Assembly: GCA_946410185.1 (NCBI GenBank)
Contig: CAMJZI010000010.1
Span: forward strand, 1 to 37,634
Length of the DNA stretch: 37,634 bases
Direction of reading: 5' to 3'
Source: an uncultured Porphyromonadaceae bacterium
GTDB lineage: Bacteria; Bacteroidota; Bacteroidia; Bacteroidales; Muribaculaceae
Each line of letters opens with the position of its first letter. Position 1 is the stretch's first letter. The notes below the pieces were generated by a model, which ran no database searches, had not been told where the DNA came from, and worked only from the letters and a program-made list of their open reading frames with translations. Positions 8,883 to 17,646 of this stretch are shown one piece after another. The position numbers and the translations under genes were made by a program.

Positions 8883-8890
8883 TATCTTTG
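8883..8890 (+). promoter_or_regulatory. -7 box of the ybaK-aroC-thioesterase operon
   Basis: TATCTTTG (8883-8890) matches the TAnnTTTG consensus 20 nt before the ybaK ATG. No good TTTG is visible at -33. The two divergent promoters occupy the same ~40 bp, so they may compete for polymerase. Confidence 0.55.
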
Positions 8891-8910
8891 CCGAATAAAG
8901 GCAATAATCG

Positions 8911-9402
8911 ATGAAAAAAATAACAAAAACCAATGCCGCGCGACTGCTTGATGCCGCATCAATAGAGTATGAACTCATCCCCTATGAGGTCGATGAAACC
9001 GACTTGGGCGCTGGCCACATCGCCGACCAGCTGGGTGAGAATATTGAGCAGGTGTTCAAGACGTTAGTTCTACAGGGCGACAAGACAGGCCATCTGGTGT
9101 GTGTGATTCCCGGCGCCGAGGAGGTTGACTTGAAGAAGGCCGCCAAGGTGTCTGGCAACAAGAAGGTGGACCTCATTCCCATGAAGGAGTTGCTGCCCAC
9201 CACGGGATACATTCGTGGTGGTTGCTCACCAGTGGGCATGAAGAAACCTTTTCCCACATTCTTTGACGAGACATGCATCCTGTATGATTACATCTATGTG
9301 AGTGCGGGCGTGCGGGGACTTCAGTTCAAGATCAATCCCGATGTCCTTGTCAACTTTGTGCAAGGGCAAACCGTTGACCTGATAGCAGAGAAGACAGAAT
9401 GA
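8911..9402 (+). CDS. ybaK: YbaK/EbsC-family Cys-tRNA(Pro) deacylase
   Basis: A 163-residue protein that hydrolyses Cys-tRNA(Pro), a mischarging product of prolyl-tRNA synthetase, in the cytoplasm. It is full length for the family. Conserved features visible are KTNAARLLDAASIEY at the N-terminus, the QVFKTLVL segment with the conserved Lys, KKAAKVSGNKKVDLI, and GYIRGGCSPVGMKKPFP, which matches the family's GY.xGG.SPxG motif. It is the first gene of an overlapping operon: its stop overlaps the aroC start by 4 bp (ATGA), which suggests translational coupling. Confidence 0.93.
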   Translation: MKKITKTNAARLLDAASIEYELIPYEVDETDLGAGHIADQLGENIEQVFKTLVLQGDKTGHLVCVIPGAEEVDLKKAAKVSGNKKVDLIPMKELLPTTGYIRGGCSPVGMKKPFPTFFDETCILYDYIYVSAGVRGLQFKINPDVLVNFVQGQTVDLIAEKTE

Positions 9403-10370
9403 ATACGATAGGCAAGATATTGGCGCTCACCACATTTGGCGAGTCGCATGGGTCGGCCATGGGAGGCATCCTCGATGGCATGCCCGCGGGCGTTGCTGTT
9501 GACCTTGACGAGTTGCAGCGCTTTGTGGACAGGCGGCGCACCGGGCAGTCGGCTGGCAGTAGCACCCGCGATGAGCGGGACAGGGTAGAGGTTCTCTCGG
9601 GCATCTGGCAAGGCAAGACGCTGGGCACACCCATCGGCTTTGTTGTCCGCAACACCGATGCCCGCAGTACCGACTATGACGAGATAGCCCGGTGTTATCG
9701 TCCCAATCATGCCGACTTCACATGGGATGCAAAATACGGACTTCGTGACCCTCGGGGCGGCGGGCGTGCTTCGGCTCGCGAGACCGTTGCCCGTGTGGTG
9801 GCGGGTGGCATCGCCGTCCAGGCGTTGCAGCGCTTGGGCATCACCATCAGCGCCAGTGTCGACGCTCAATCCTGCGTTACCCCTCCCGCCGATGGCGACA
9901 CCCTGGGTGGCATCATCGAGTGCACAGTCAAGGGGGTGCCCGCAGGCTTGGGTGAGCCGGTATTTGGCAAACTCCATGCCCAACTGGCCGCGGCAATGAT
10001 GAGCATCCCCTCGGTTCACGGCTTTGAGTATGGCGATGGCTTTGACATGGCAGGCAAGCGTGGCAGTGAGGTGATGGACTTGTTTGTGAAGCGCCCCGAT
10101 GGCAGTATTGGCACATCTACCAACCATTCAGGCGGCATCCAGGGCGGCATCAGCAACGGCGAGGACATCGTCATGCGCATCGCTTTCAAGCCTGTGCCGA
10201 CACTCATGCAGCCTGTACCGACGCTGTACCGTGAGGGTAATCCCGTGGTCCTGCATCCCCGTGGCCGCCACGACGCTTGTGTGCTGCCGCGTGCATTACC
10301 CATTGTCGAGTCGATGGCTGCTATTGTGATTTTAGATAACTATTTGATAAGAAAAACAAATGTGCTCTGA
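9399..10370 (+). CDS. aroC: Chorismate synthase, internally shortened
   Basis: AroC makes chorismate from EPSP, the last shikimate step, using reduced FMN. Family motifs are plain: GESHG (residues 14-18, catalytic His17), RRRTGQS (45-51), RPNHADFTWDAKYG with conserved His104, GGGRASARETV, SGGIQGGISNG, and GRHDACVLPRALPIVE near the end. The protein is 323 residues, whereas family members are usually 350-370. The missing piece lies after residue 153 (SASVDA), where the region normally carrying a CPD-type motif and a helix before GD-S/T-x-GG is absent, and the sequence passes directly to DGDTLGG. The frame is intact and flanking motifs are well conserved. It overlaps ybaK by 4 bp and the thioesterase gene by 11 bp. 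Confidence 0.93.
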   Translation: MNTIGKILALTTFGESHGSAMGGILDGMPAGVAVDLDELQRFVDRRRTGQSAGSSTRDERDRVEVLSGIWQGKTLGTPIGFVVRNTDARSTDYDEIARCYRPNHADFTWDAKYGLRDPRGGGRASARETVARVVAGGIAVQALQRLGITISASVDAQSCVTPPADGDTLGGIIECTVKGVPAGLGEPVFGKLHAQLAAAMMSIPSVHGFEYGDGFDMAGKRGSEVMDLFVKRPDGSIGTSTNHSGGIQGGISNGEDIVMRIAFKPVPTLMQPVPTLYREGNPVVLHPRGRHDACVLPRALPIVESMAAIVILDNYLIRKTNVL

Positions 10371-11106
10371 GAATAATAAGAAAGTCTTTTACAAGGATTA
10401 CTATCTCGCCGCTGGCGAGTGTAATCCCCAGGGCGAAATGCCCCTGACGCTGTTGATGACCCGCATCATCGAGGTCGCCACCTTCCATGCCAACTCCTGG
10501 GGGGTGGGTTATGCACGCCTCATCCAGGATAATCATGTGTGGGTGCTCTCACGTGTCACCATCGAGATGAAGGCTTATCCAAAGGTGAATACCAACTACC
10601 GCCTCACCACTTGGATTGAGGACTACAACCGCCACTTCTCGCAGCGCAACATGCGTCTCGACGATGCCGACGGCAACACGCTGGGCTATGTGCGCACCAT
10701 CTGGATGGTCATTGACCTCAACACCCGTGCGAGCGTCGATATATCCCAGCTGGAGTATATTCGCGAGAACGTGTCCGACATCCCATGCCCCATCGAGCCG
10801 ATGAGCCGCCTGCGACCCATCGAGGAAGGCCATGCCGTGGACTACACCTTTGGCTATATGGATTGCGACTTTAACCGCCACGTCAACACCGTGCGCTACC
10901 TGTCACACCTGATGAACCTGTTCGACATGGACTGCTATGACCACTACTTTATCCGCCGCATGGAGATTTCCTTCATCAAGGAGACCCACTATGGCGAGAC
11001 CGCTCAGGTTGTCATCGACGACAGCGACCCGCTGGACTCCCGCATGAGCATCACTGCCGATGGCGATGATCACGTCCGTGCCCGTTTCCACTGGCAACAG
11101 CGCTGA
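10360..11106 (+). CDS. Acyl-ACP thioesterase (FatA/FatB-like)
   Basis: A 248-residue cytoplasmic enzyme with two tandem hot-dog folds that releases fatty acids from acyl carrier protein. The N-terminal domain carries ATFHANSWGVGYARL and VLSRVTIEMKAYP. The C-terminal domain carries MDCDFNRHVNTVRYLSH, the conserved D-x-N-x-H-x-N catalytic region of plant-type and bacterial thioesterases. Length and motifs agree with the PF01643 family, which is widespread in Bacteroidetes. The ATG at 10360 lies inside aroC, giving an 11-bp overlap, so it is the third gene of the ybaK-aroC operon. No functional link to aroC is obvious. Confidence 0.88.
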   Translation: MCSENNKKVFYKDYYLAAGECNPQGEMPLTLLMTRIIEVATFHANSWGVGYARLIQDNHVWVLSRVTIEMKAYPKVNTNYRLTTWIEDYNRHFSQRNMRLDDADGNTLGYVRTIWMVIDLNTRASVDISQLEYIRENVSDIPCPIEPMSRLRPIEEGHAVDYTFGYMDCDFNRHVNTVRYLSHLMNLFDMDCYDHYFIRRMEISFIKETHYGETAQVVIDDSDPLDSRMSITADGDDHVRARFHWQQR

Positions 11107-11197
11107 TTTCAATCGTTAGTCTTCATCGAACTGACAACTAAAACTATAAAACAGTGAGCAAGTTAACTGCATGTGAAACTTATATAAACCGATAGAT

Positions 11198-13606
11198 ATG
11201 AAAAAAGGATTACTTGTTCAAGTGGTGGCTCTCGCAGTGTGCCTGATGTGTTCAGTCGGCACTGCGGCCCAGGAGGCTTATTCGGTATATACCGAGGCCG
11301 ACAGCACGCTGGCATTCTACTACGATGAACAGCGCGCTTCACGCACCGGCACCACCTATTCGTTAAATACTGCAGATAATTATCCTGATTGGCTTGAGAA
11401 CAGGGAATATATCACTCATGTTGAAATTGACTCTTCTTTTATTGATGCCCGTCCCACAACCACCTATTGTTGGTTTGCAGCCATGTCGCAGCTCAGGTCT
11501 ATTAATGGATTAAAAAACCTTAACACCGAGGAAGTGACAAACATGTCAGACATGTTCTATTACTGCAAATCGTTGTCGTCACTTGACTTGAGCGGCTTCA
11601 ATACCTCAAAGGTGACAACCATGGAATTCATGTTTGCCAACTGTATGTCGCTGACGTCACTGGACTTGAGCAGATTTAACACCGAGAATGTTGAAAGCAT
11701 GAATAACATGTTCAAGATGTGTTCTGCTATGGAATCACTTATCCTGAGTGGCTTCAATACCGAGAAAGTGAATGACATGGCTTTTCTGTTCTTTAACTGC
11801 AATTCGTTGTCGTCACTTGACTTGAGCGACTTTAATACAGCCAATGTGACAAACATGGCAGGCATGTTTGCTGGGTGCAAATCGTTGTCGTCACTTAACT
11901 TGAGCAACTTCAATACCTCAAGTGTGAATAACATGTTTGCCATGTTTGAACGCTGTGCATCATTGAAATCCCTTGACCTAAGTCGCTTTAACACCGAAAA
12001 TGTGGAAAACATGGGCTCCATGTTTGCATTTTGTACATCCATGGCTTCTATCGACTTGAGTAGTTTTAATACTTCAAATGTGATGAACATGGCGAGCATG
12101 TTCCATGAATGCGATTCATTGGTTACCCTTGACATGAGGCGTTTCAATACCTCAAGAGTTAAGGACATGGGAGACATGTTTAGCTATTGCGGTCATCTTG
12201 AAACAATTTATGCAGGCAATGCCTGGTCAACAGATTCACTGGTTGCACCCACCGACATGCTCATGTTTTATGGTTGTACCAGTCTTATGGGTAGCCGGGG
12301 AACAGTCTATGATGAGAATTTTGTGGATGCTACCCGTGCCCACATCGACGGCGGACGAAACAATCCCGGCTATCTTTCCACTACAAGCGTAGCCTATGCT
12401 GTCCTTTCTACCGATTTCACAAAGTTAACGTTCTATTTCGACACCCTGCAAACCACACGCGAGGGCACTCCCTATCTGCTGAATAAGGCAGGAGACATTC
12501 CCGGCTGGAATAATGCTGTTGCTAACGTCACACATGTGCAGTTCGACACCACTTTTGTCGATGCTTATATTACGTGTACTAACAGTTGGTTCAGCAAGAT
12601 GAGTAAACTTGACACCATCACAGGAATCGACTATCTGGAAACCAGCTCGGTGACAGACATGAGACGGATGTTCTCGGGCTGCCAGTCGTTGTCCTCGGTT
12701 GACCTGAGCGGCTTCAACACCATGAGTGTGGCAAGCATGTGGGCCATGTTTGCTGACTGTGAATCTTTGACATCCCTTGACCTGAGCAGTTTTAGCACCC
12801 CAAGTGTGACAAACATGGCTCGCATGTTCTCGGGCTGCAAATTATTGAAATCTTTGGACCTGAGTGGCTTCAACACAGCTAGTGTGACCGACATGGCAGG
12901 CATGTTTGCCGATTGCGCGTCATTAACATCGCTTGACCTGAGCCGCTTCAACACCACGAATGTGAAATACATGAGCTGGATGTTTGCCGGCTGCAATTCG
13001 TTGACATCCGTAGATATGAGAAACTTTAACACTCCTAATGTTAAAGAGATGCAATCCATGTTCATGTCCTGCACATCATTGGAGTCCATCGATCTGAGTC
13101 GCTTCAACACCTTGAACGTGAGAGAAATGGGGTCCATGTTCCAGGGATGCTCAACATTGTCATCACTTGACCTGAAGAGTTTCAAGACCTCGAGTGTGCA
13201 GAGCATGAATGACATGTTCAATGGCTGCGACTGTCTGGAATCCATTTATGTCGGCAATGGCTGGACGACAGATGCCGTGACCAGATCCGGCAACATGTTC
13301 CTCGACTGCATCAGCATCGTCGGCGGCCAGGGAACGACCTATGACGAGAACCATGTGGATGCCGCCCGTGCCCATATCGATGGCGGCCCTGATAATCCTG
13401 GCTACTTCACGGGAAGTGGTGATATAGATGTGCCGCATGGCGACGTGAATGGCGACGGCGAGGTGAATATCACTGATGTGAATTGCATCATCAGTGTCAT
13501 TCTGGGCGGCCTTGACATCTATGAAGGCCGTGCTGATGTGGATGCCGATGGCGAGGTAATTATTGCCGATATCAACGCTGTCATCAGAATCATCCTTGGC
13601 AATTGA
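11198..13606 (+). CDS. BspA-like surface protein with DUF285 repeats and dockerin-like end
   Basis: An 802-residue exported protein. The signal peptide (MKKGLLVQVVALAVCLMCSV) is followed by two similar modules of about 360 residues. Each module has a ~75-residue lead containing TFYFD/AFYYD and THV-x-F/I-D, then 26-residue repeats of the type L-x-S-L-D-L-S-x-F-N-T-x-x-V-x-x-M-x-x-M-F-x-x-C. I count nine in module 1 and eight in module 2. Each ends with a YDENxVDAxRAHIDGG segment. The C-terminus (about 747-802) has two Ca-binding dockerin-type repeats, GDVNGDGEVNITDVN and ADVDADGEVIIADIN. Such proteins are usually surface adhesins or ligand binders. No clear promoter was found in 11107-11197. 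Confidence 0.88.
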   Translation: MKKGLLVQVVALAVCLMCSVGTAAQEAYSVYTEADSTLAFYYDEQRASRTGTTYSLNTADNYPDWLENREYITHVEIDSSFIDARPTTTYCWFAAMSQLRSINGLKNLNTEEVTNMSDMFYYCKSLSSLDLSGFNTSKVTTMEFMFANCMSLTSLDLSRFNTENVESMNNMFKMCSAMESLILSGFNTEKVNDMAFLFFNCNSLSSLDLSDFNTANVTNMAGMFAGCKSLSSLNLSNFNTSSVNNMFAMFERCASLKSLDLSRFNTENVENMGSMFAFCTSMASIDLSSFNTSNVMNMASMFHECDSLVTLDMRRFNTSRVKDMGDMFSYCGHLETIYAGNAWSTDSLVAPTDMLMFYGCTSLMGSRGTVYDENFVDATRAHIDGGRNNPGYLSTTSVAYAVLSTDFTKLTFYFDTLQTTREGTPYLLNKAGDIPGWNNAVANVTHVQFDTTFVDAYITCTNSWFSKMSKLDTITGIDYLETSSVTDMRRMFSGCQSLSSVDLSGFNTMSVASMWAMFADCESLTSLDLSSFSTPSVTNMARMFSGCKLLKSLDLSGFNTASVTDMAGMFADCASLTSLDLSRFNTTNVKYMSWMFAGCNSLTSVDMRNFNTPNVKEMQSMFMSCTSLESIDLSRFNTLNVREMGSMFQGCSTLSSLDLKSFKTSSVQSMNDMFNGCDCLESIYVGNGWTTDAVTRSGNMFLDCISIVGGQGTTYDENHVDAARAHIDGGPDNPGYFTGSGDIDVPHGDVNGDGEVNITDVNCIISVILGGLDIYEGRADVDADGEVIIADINAVIRIILGN

Positions 13607-13610
13607 TTGC

Positions 13611-13662
13611 TTTTCAGTTGTCGGTTTGCCTGCGGCGCCAGCATAGAACTGACAACTGAAAA
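13611..13662. terminator. Hairpin between convergent BspA-like gene and yigZ
   Basis: TTTTCAGTTGTCGGTTT (13611-13627) pairs with GAACTGACAACTGAAAA (13646-13662) with few mismatches around an 18-nt GC-rich loop. The stem is flanked by T on one side and A on the other, so it can act as a terminator for both convergent genes. Confidence 0.75.
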
Positions 13663-13689
13663 ACTCCTGCTGATACTGACACAGGACGG

Positions 13690-14286
13690 TCAATCGATGA
13701 TGCTGGTACCGTCGATGCCGGCGAACTGGTCGCGCAGGGCAGGCACTTTGTCGGCATCGGCCTCGATTGTCATCGTGCACACGTTGTCAAACGCCTGTTC
13801 TATAACCCGCAGGTCGCTCCTTTTTACCACCTTCATCACATCATTCATGCTCAGGTAGGGAAAGGTGAACGATAGCCGCGCCTGCTCGTGGCACTCCAGA
13901 ATTTCACCTGCTTCGATAGCCAGACGGGCCGCCTCGCGGTAAGCGACAATCAGTCCCGATGTGCCCAGCTTGATGCCGCCAAAGTAGCGGATGACCACGA
14001 TCACGATGTTTGTCAATTCAAATGAGTTGATCTGGCCCAGAATGGGCTTGCCTGCCGTGCCGCTGGGCTCACCATTGTCGCTGCTCAGGTACTCGTTGCG
14101 CTCGGTGCCAATCATGTAGGCCCAGCAGCAATGCCGCGCATCATGGTACTCGTTGGCATAGCGCTTGATAACGGCACGGGCCTCCTCGGCGCTCGACACG
14201 GGCTCGGCAAACGCCAGAAAACGGGACATCTTCTCGCGATAGATGCCCTGTGATACGCCCTTTACTGTTTTGTAGAAATCACTCAT
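13690..14286 (-). CDS. yigZ: YigZ/IMPACT-family protein
   Basis: A 198-residue member of the UPF0029/IMPACT family, whose eukaryotic relatives regulate Gcn2; the bacterial role is uncertain. The N-terminal domain carries the hallmark DARHCCWAYMIG, SSDNGEPSGTAGKPIL and VVIRYFGGIKLGTSGLIVAYREAA. The C-terminal ferredoxin-like domain (about 140-198) matches the YigZ C-terminal extension. The start MSDFYKTVKG (14286) fits the family better than an upstream in-frame ATG at 14334, which would place the promoter inside the gene. It is divergent from the cobalamin operon. Confidence 0.92.
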   Translation of the reverse strand: MSDFYKTVKGVSQGIYREKMSRFLAFAEPVSSAEEARAVIKRYANEYHDARHCCWAYMIGTERNEYLSSDNGEPSGTAGKPILGQINSFELTNIVIVVIRYFGGIKLGTSGLIVAYREAARLAIEAGEILECHEQARLSFTFPYLSMNDVMKVVKRSDLRVIEQAFDNVCTMTIEADADKVPALRDQFAGIDGTSIID

Positions 14287-14303
14287 AATGCGATATGATT
14301 TGA

Positions 14304-14336
14304 CAAAATTAGAGAAAAAACGCCATTTGGCCAAAT
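14304..14336 (-). promoter_or_regulatory. yigZ promoter with palindrome on the -33 box
   Basis: On the minus strand TTTG (14332-14335), 20 nt and TAATTTTG (14304-14311) form a perfect promoter. The -33 box is inside ATTTGGCCAAAT (14325-14336), identical to the site at 5332-5343. Homology continues into the spacer as GG(G)CG. Confidence 0.78.
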
Positions 14337-14397
14337 AATGAGGTATATTTAGGGCAGTGAATAGCTTCTCTGGATTCTCTTTATCGATATTTTGGTG

Positions 14398-14405
14398 TAC
14401 CTTTG
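14398..14405 (+). promoter_or_regulatory. -7 box of the cbiA operon
   Basis: TACCTTTG (14398-14405) is 9 nt before the cbiA ATG. In this promoter class the start site falls about 4 nt after the G, so the 5' leader would be only about 6 nt. No clear TTTG lies at -33. Confidence 0.6.
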
Positions 14406-14414
14406 TAGCTCGAA

Positions 14415-15668
14415 ATGAAACATGGTTTTTTAATAGCGGCGCCAGCCAGTGGATCGGGCAAGACGACAGTTGCCCGGGGGCTGATGGCTTTGTTTACAGG
14501 TATGGGATACAAAGTGCAGCCGTTCAAGTGCGGACCTGATTATATCGACACGAAGTTTCATGCTGCGGTGTGTGGCAGGCCAAGTGTCAATCTGGACACG
14601 TTTATGGCCTCTGAGGAGCATGTTTGTGAGCTTTTTGACTGTTATGGTGATGATGTCGACGTGTGCATTGTCGAGGGCATGATGGGACTATTTGACGGGT
14701 ATGATCGTGACCATGGGTCGGCGGCCCAGATAGCCCGTGTGCTCAGACTTCCTGTTGTGCTGGTGGTCGATGCCAAGTCGGCTGCCTATTCGATGGCTGC
14801 GTTGCTGCAGGGCTTTATCAATTTTCGTGCTGACGTGCATATTGCCGGCGTGATTTTTAATCGCGTGGGATCGGCAAGGCATTTTGCCATGCTGCAGCAG
14901 GTATGCGATGATCTGGGTGTGGAGTGTTATGGTTATTTGCCCCAAAATGCCGCCCTTGAGCAAGGCTCGCGATACTTGGGATTGGATTTCAGCAAGAAGC
15001 CCGAGAATCAGCAGTTGATTGAACTGTTGAAAACCCATGTGCAATGGCAACGATTGTTGAAACTGACTAATGATGACGTCGCGTATGCTGCATCGCCTTG
15101 CATGAAGCCAAAACACATGGATCGCACTCTGATTGCCCGCAATGGCGAATCATTCTCTTTTGTTTACCAAGAGAATATCGATGCGTTGCAAAACGTGTCT
15201 TTCTTTGATCCCGAGACCGAGGTGCCCTGTTTGGACAACGTGGATCTGCTCTACCTGCCCGGCGGATATCCAGAGAAGCATCTGGAGGCACTGGTAAAGG
15301 CCGAGGCCACACGTCGAGCCATTAATGAATATGCTGAGCGTGGCGGTCGCATCATCGCCGAGTGTGGAGGCATGATGTACTTGTGCGAAAAGATTGTCAC
15401 CGACGACGGCGAGTTCCCGATGTGCGGCGTGTTGCCTTACAATATAACCGCCCGCAAGGCCGACCGCCGGCTCTCGTTGGGCTATCGCCGCTTCATGCTT
15501 GACGGCAAGGAATATCGTGGCCATGAGTTTCATTACACGCAATTCCTGGACGTAATGCCCCCATCGGTTGTCCAGGTCTATAATGCTAAGGGAGAGCCCG
15601 TGCCCACACCCGTTATCCGCCACAAGAACGTATTGGCCAGCTATACCCATCTATATCAAATACAATGA
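14415..15668 (+). CDS. cbiA: Cobyrinate a,c-diamide synthase
   Basis: CbiA amidates the a and c side chains of cob(II)yrinate using glutamine and ATP. At 417 residues it is near the usual length. The N-terminal ATPase domain has the P-loop APASGSGKTT (residues 9-18), KCGPDYIDT and VEGMMGLFDG. The C-terminal class I glutaminase-like domain has LPGGYPE and the nucleophile Cys317 in AECGGMMYL, with a His near the end in GHEFHYT. It opens the five-gene plus-strand block and overlaps the next gene by 4 bp. Confidence 0.95.
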   Translation: MKHGFLIAAPASGSGKTTVARGLMALFTGMGYKVQPFKCGPDYIDTKFHAAVCGRPSVNLDTFMASEEHVCELFDCYGDDVDVCIVEGMMGLFDGYDRDHGSAAQIARVLRLPVVLVVDAKSAAYSMAALLQGFINFRADVHIAGVIFNRVGSARHFAMLQQVCDDLGVECYGYLPQNAALEQGSRYLGLDFSKKPENQQLIELLKTHVQWQRLLKLTNDDVAYAASPCMKPKHMDRTLIARNGESFSFVYQENIDALQNVSFFDPETEVPCLDNVDLLYLPGGYPEKHLEALVKAEATRRAINEYAERGGRIIAECGGMMYLCEKIVTDDGEFPMCGVLPYNITARKADRRLSLGYRRFMLDGKEYRGHEFHYTQFLDVMPPSVVQVYNAKGEPVPTPVIRHKNVLASYTHLYQIQ

Positions 15669-16165
15669 AGCAGATATATACCAAAACAGGAGATGAGGGC
15701 ATGACGAGCCTGCGCGATGGCGTGCGGGTGCCGAAAGATGACCCGCGCATCGAGGTCAACGGCCAGATTGACCAGCTGAATGCCCATCTGGGAATCGTGA
15801 GGTCGATGCTGGGTGGTGATGAAGTCAATCAGAGCCTGATTCATGCCGTGCAGCACGAGCTGATGACTGTCATGAGCCATATCGCCACCCCTGACAGTGG
15901 CGTTAACCCACGGGAACTGCACTCTGTAGAGTTGGTTCAACGGCTTGAACAGGCCATCGACCAGGCCGATTATAAGGGTGGTTTTGTCGTTCCCGGCGGC
16001 GGTTCCCGGCTGGCGGCCTTCATCCATTTGGCTCGCACCCAGGCTCGCACTGTGGAGCGACACATGTGGTCGTTGCATCGTGAGCACCCGGTTGACAGTG
16101 GCATCATGGTAATGATGAACCGCTTGTCCGACTATCTGTTTGTTTTAGCTAACGATAAAGAATGA
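15665..16165 (+). CDS. pduO: PduO-type ATP:cob(I)alamin adenosyltransferase
   Basis: A 166-residue enzyme that transfers the adenosyl group of ATP to cob(I)alamin or the a,c-diamide. The N-terminal KTGDEGMTSL matches the TxTGDxG ATP-binding segment, and KDDPRIEVNGQIDQLNAHLG matches the next conserved block. ARTQARTVER carries the Arg/Arg/Glu set of the active site, and NRLSDYLFVLA is the conserved C-terminal motif. The usual GTTGL and AYG-x-x-DEL are slightly altered (GMTSL, VNGQIDQL). It lies between cbiA and cbiP, the step at which adenosylation happens. Overlaps of 4 bp on both sides suggest coupled translation. Confidence 0.93.
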   Translation: MKQIYTKTGDEGMTSLRDGVRVPKDDPRIEVNGQIDQLNAHLGIVRSMLGGDEVNQSLIHAVQHELMTVMSHIATPDSGVNPRELHSVELVQRLEQAIDQADYKGGFVVPGGGSRLAAFIHLARTQARTVERHMWSLHREHPVDSGIMVMMNRLSDYLFVLANDKE

Positions 16166-17646
16166 ACAACCGACCACATTTGCATCCACTCATGTTTGCC
16201 GGCACAGGCAGCGATGTGGGCAAGAGCATCGTTGCTGCCGCCTTTTGCCGCATTTTCAAGCAAGACGGCTATCAACCCGCCCCGTTCAAGGCCCAGAACA
16301 TGGCGCTGAACTCCTATGCCACGCCCGATGGACTGGAAATTGGCCGTGCCCAGGCCGTTCAAGCCGAGGCTGCCGGCATTCCATGCCATACCGACATGAA
16401 TCCGCTGTTGTTGAAACCCCAGTCCGATCACACGTCGCAAGTCGTCCTGCATGGTCGTCCCATCGGCAACAAAAATGCCTATGATTACTGGCGCCGAGGC
16501 AAGTCGGATATCGACTTCCGCAGTGAGGTTTGTAACGCCTTTGACCGCTTGGCATCGCGCTATAACCCCATTGTGTTGGAGGGCGCTGGAAGCATCAGCG
16601 AGATCAACCTGCGTGACACCGACCTCGTGAACCTGCCCATGGCTCGTCACGCTCATGCCGATGTCATCCTGGTGGGCGACATTGACAGGGGAGGGGTGTT
16701 TGCCTCGGTCTATGGCAGCATTGCCCTGCAGACGCCAGACGATAAGAAACTCATCAAGGGCATCATCATCAACAAGTTTCGCGGCGACATGCGCCTGTTT
16801 GACGAGGGACGTAAGATGCTGGAGGACATCTGCGGTGTTCCCGTGCTGGGTGTGATCCCTTATTACAGGGATATTCACATCGAGGAAGAGGATAGCGTGG
16901 CGCTGGTGCAAAAGTCGATGCAGGCTGAGCGTGGCAAGGTCAACGTTGCAGTAATCATGTTGCGCCACTTGTCCAATTACACCGACTTTGATGCCTTGGA
17001 GCGCGACCCCCGCGTGCACCTTTTCTATACCAATAATACCGAAGATATCAAGAAGGCCGACATCATCATCCTGCCGGGCACAAAGTCCACACTGCACGAC
17101 TTGTATGAACTGCGTCGCAACGGCTGCGCTCAGGCCATTGTGCGTGCCCGTCGCGACGGAGCAACGGTGCTGGGTATCTGCGGTGGCTATCAGATGATGG
17201 GTGTAGAGGTGATTGATCCTGAGCATGTTGAGGGTGATATTGAACGGCTTCCTGGCCTTGGGCTATTGCCTACTACCACAGCAATGAGCGGCGACAAGCA
17301 GACGCGACAAGTCTCTTGCCAATATGGCCAGGGATACGAGATTCATCAGGGTGAGACACGCCCTGTGGGTGATGCCAAGCCATCACCGTTGCTGCATCTC
17401 GACGACGGGCGCGACGACGGCTACATCGTGGACCGCAAGTGCATGGGAACCTATGTTCATGGCATTCTCGATAACGCTCCGTTTGTCGATTTTCTGTTGC
17501 AGCCCTATCAGGACAAGATAGCAGAAGGAACAGCCCCGTTTGACTATGCAGCCTTCAAAGAAGAACAATACGACAAGTTGGCCGACCATGTGCGCCGGTA
17601 TGTCGATATGGAGCAAATCTACAAAATTTTGACTGACCATGATTGA
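16162..17646 (+). CDS. cbiP: Cobyric acid synthase
   Basis: CbiP/CobQ amidates the b, d, e and g side chains of adenosylcobyrinate a,c-diamide. It is 494 residues, the usual length. The N-terminal ATPase domain shows FAGTGSDVGKSIVAAAFC, PFKAQNMALNSYAT and GDIDRGGVFAS. The glutaminase domain carries Cys340 in LGICGGYQMMG and a C-terminal His in TYVHGILDN. The start is the ATG overlapping the pduO stop. It overlaps the following cobD gene by 8 bp. Confidence 0.95.
   Translation: MNNRPHLHPLMFAGTGSDVGKSIVAAAFCRIFKQDGYQPAPFKAQNMALNSYATPDGLEIGRAQAVQAEAAGIPCHTDMNPLLLKPQSDHTSQVVLHGRPIGNKNAYDYWRRGKSDIDFRSEVCNAFDRLASRYNPIVLEGAGSISEINLRDTDLVNLPMARHAHADVILVGDIDRGGVFASVYGSIALQTPDDKKLIKGIIINKFRGDMRLFDEGRKMLEDICGVPVLGVIPYYRDIHIEEEDSVALVQKSMQAERGKVNVAVIMLRHLSNYTDFDALERDPRVHLFYTNNTEDIKKADIIILPGTKSTLHDLYELRRNGCAQAIVRARRDGATVLGICGGYQMMGVEVIDPEHVEGDIERLPGLGLLPTTTAMSGDKQTRQVSCQYGQGYEIHQGETRPVGDAKPSPLLHLDDGRDDGYIVDRKCMGTYVHGILDNAPFVDFLLQPYQDKIAEGTAPFDYAAFKEEQYDKLADHVRRYVDMEQIYKILTDHD

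Noticed and set aside
11560-13245. Repeat-containing open frames opposite the BspA-like gene
   Set aside because: They only mirror the 78-bp DNA repeats of the DUF285 array and have no signal peptide or promoter.
16132-17226. Long minus-strand open frame opposite cbiP
   Set aside because: cbiP is unmistakable on the plus strand, and the antisense protein has no recognisable domain.
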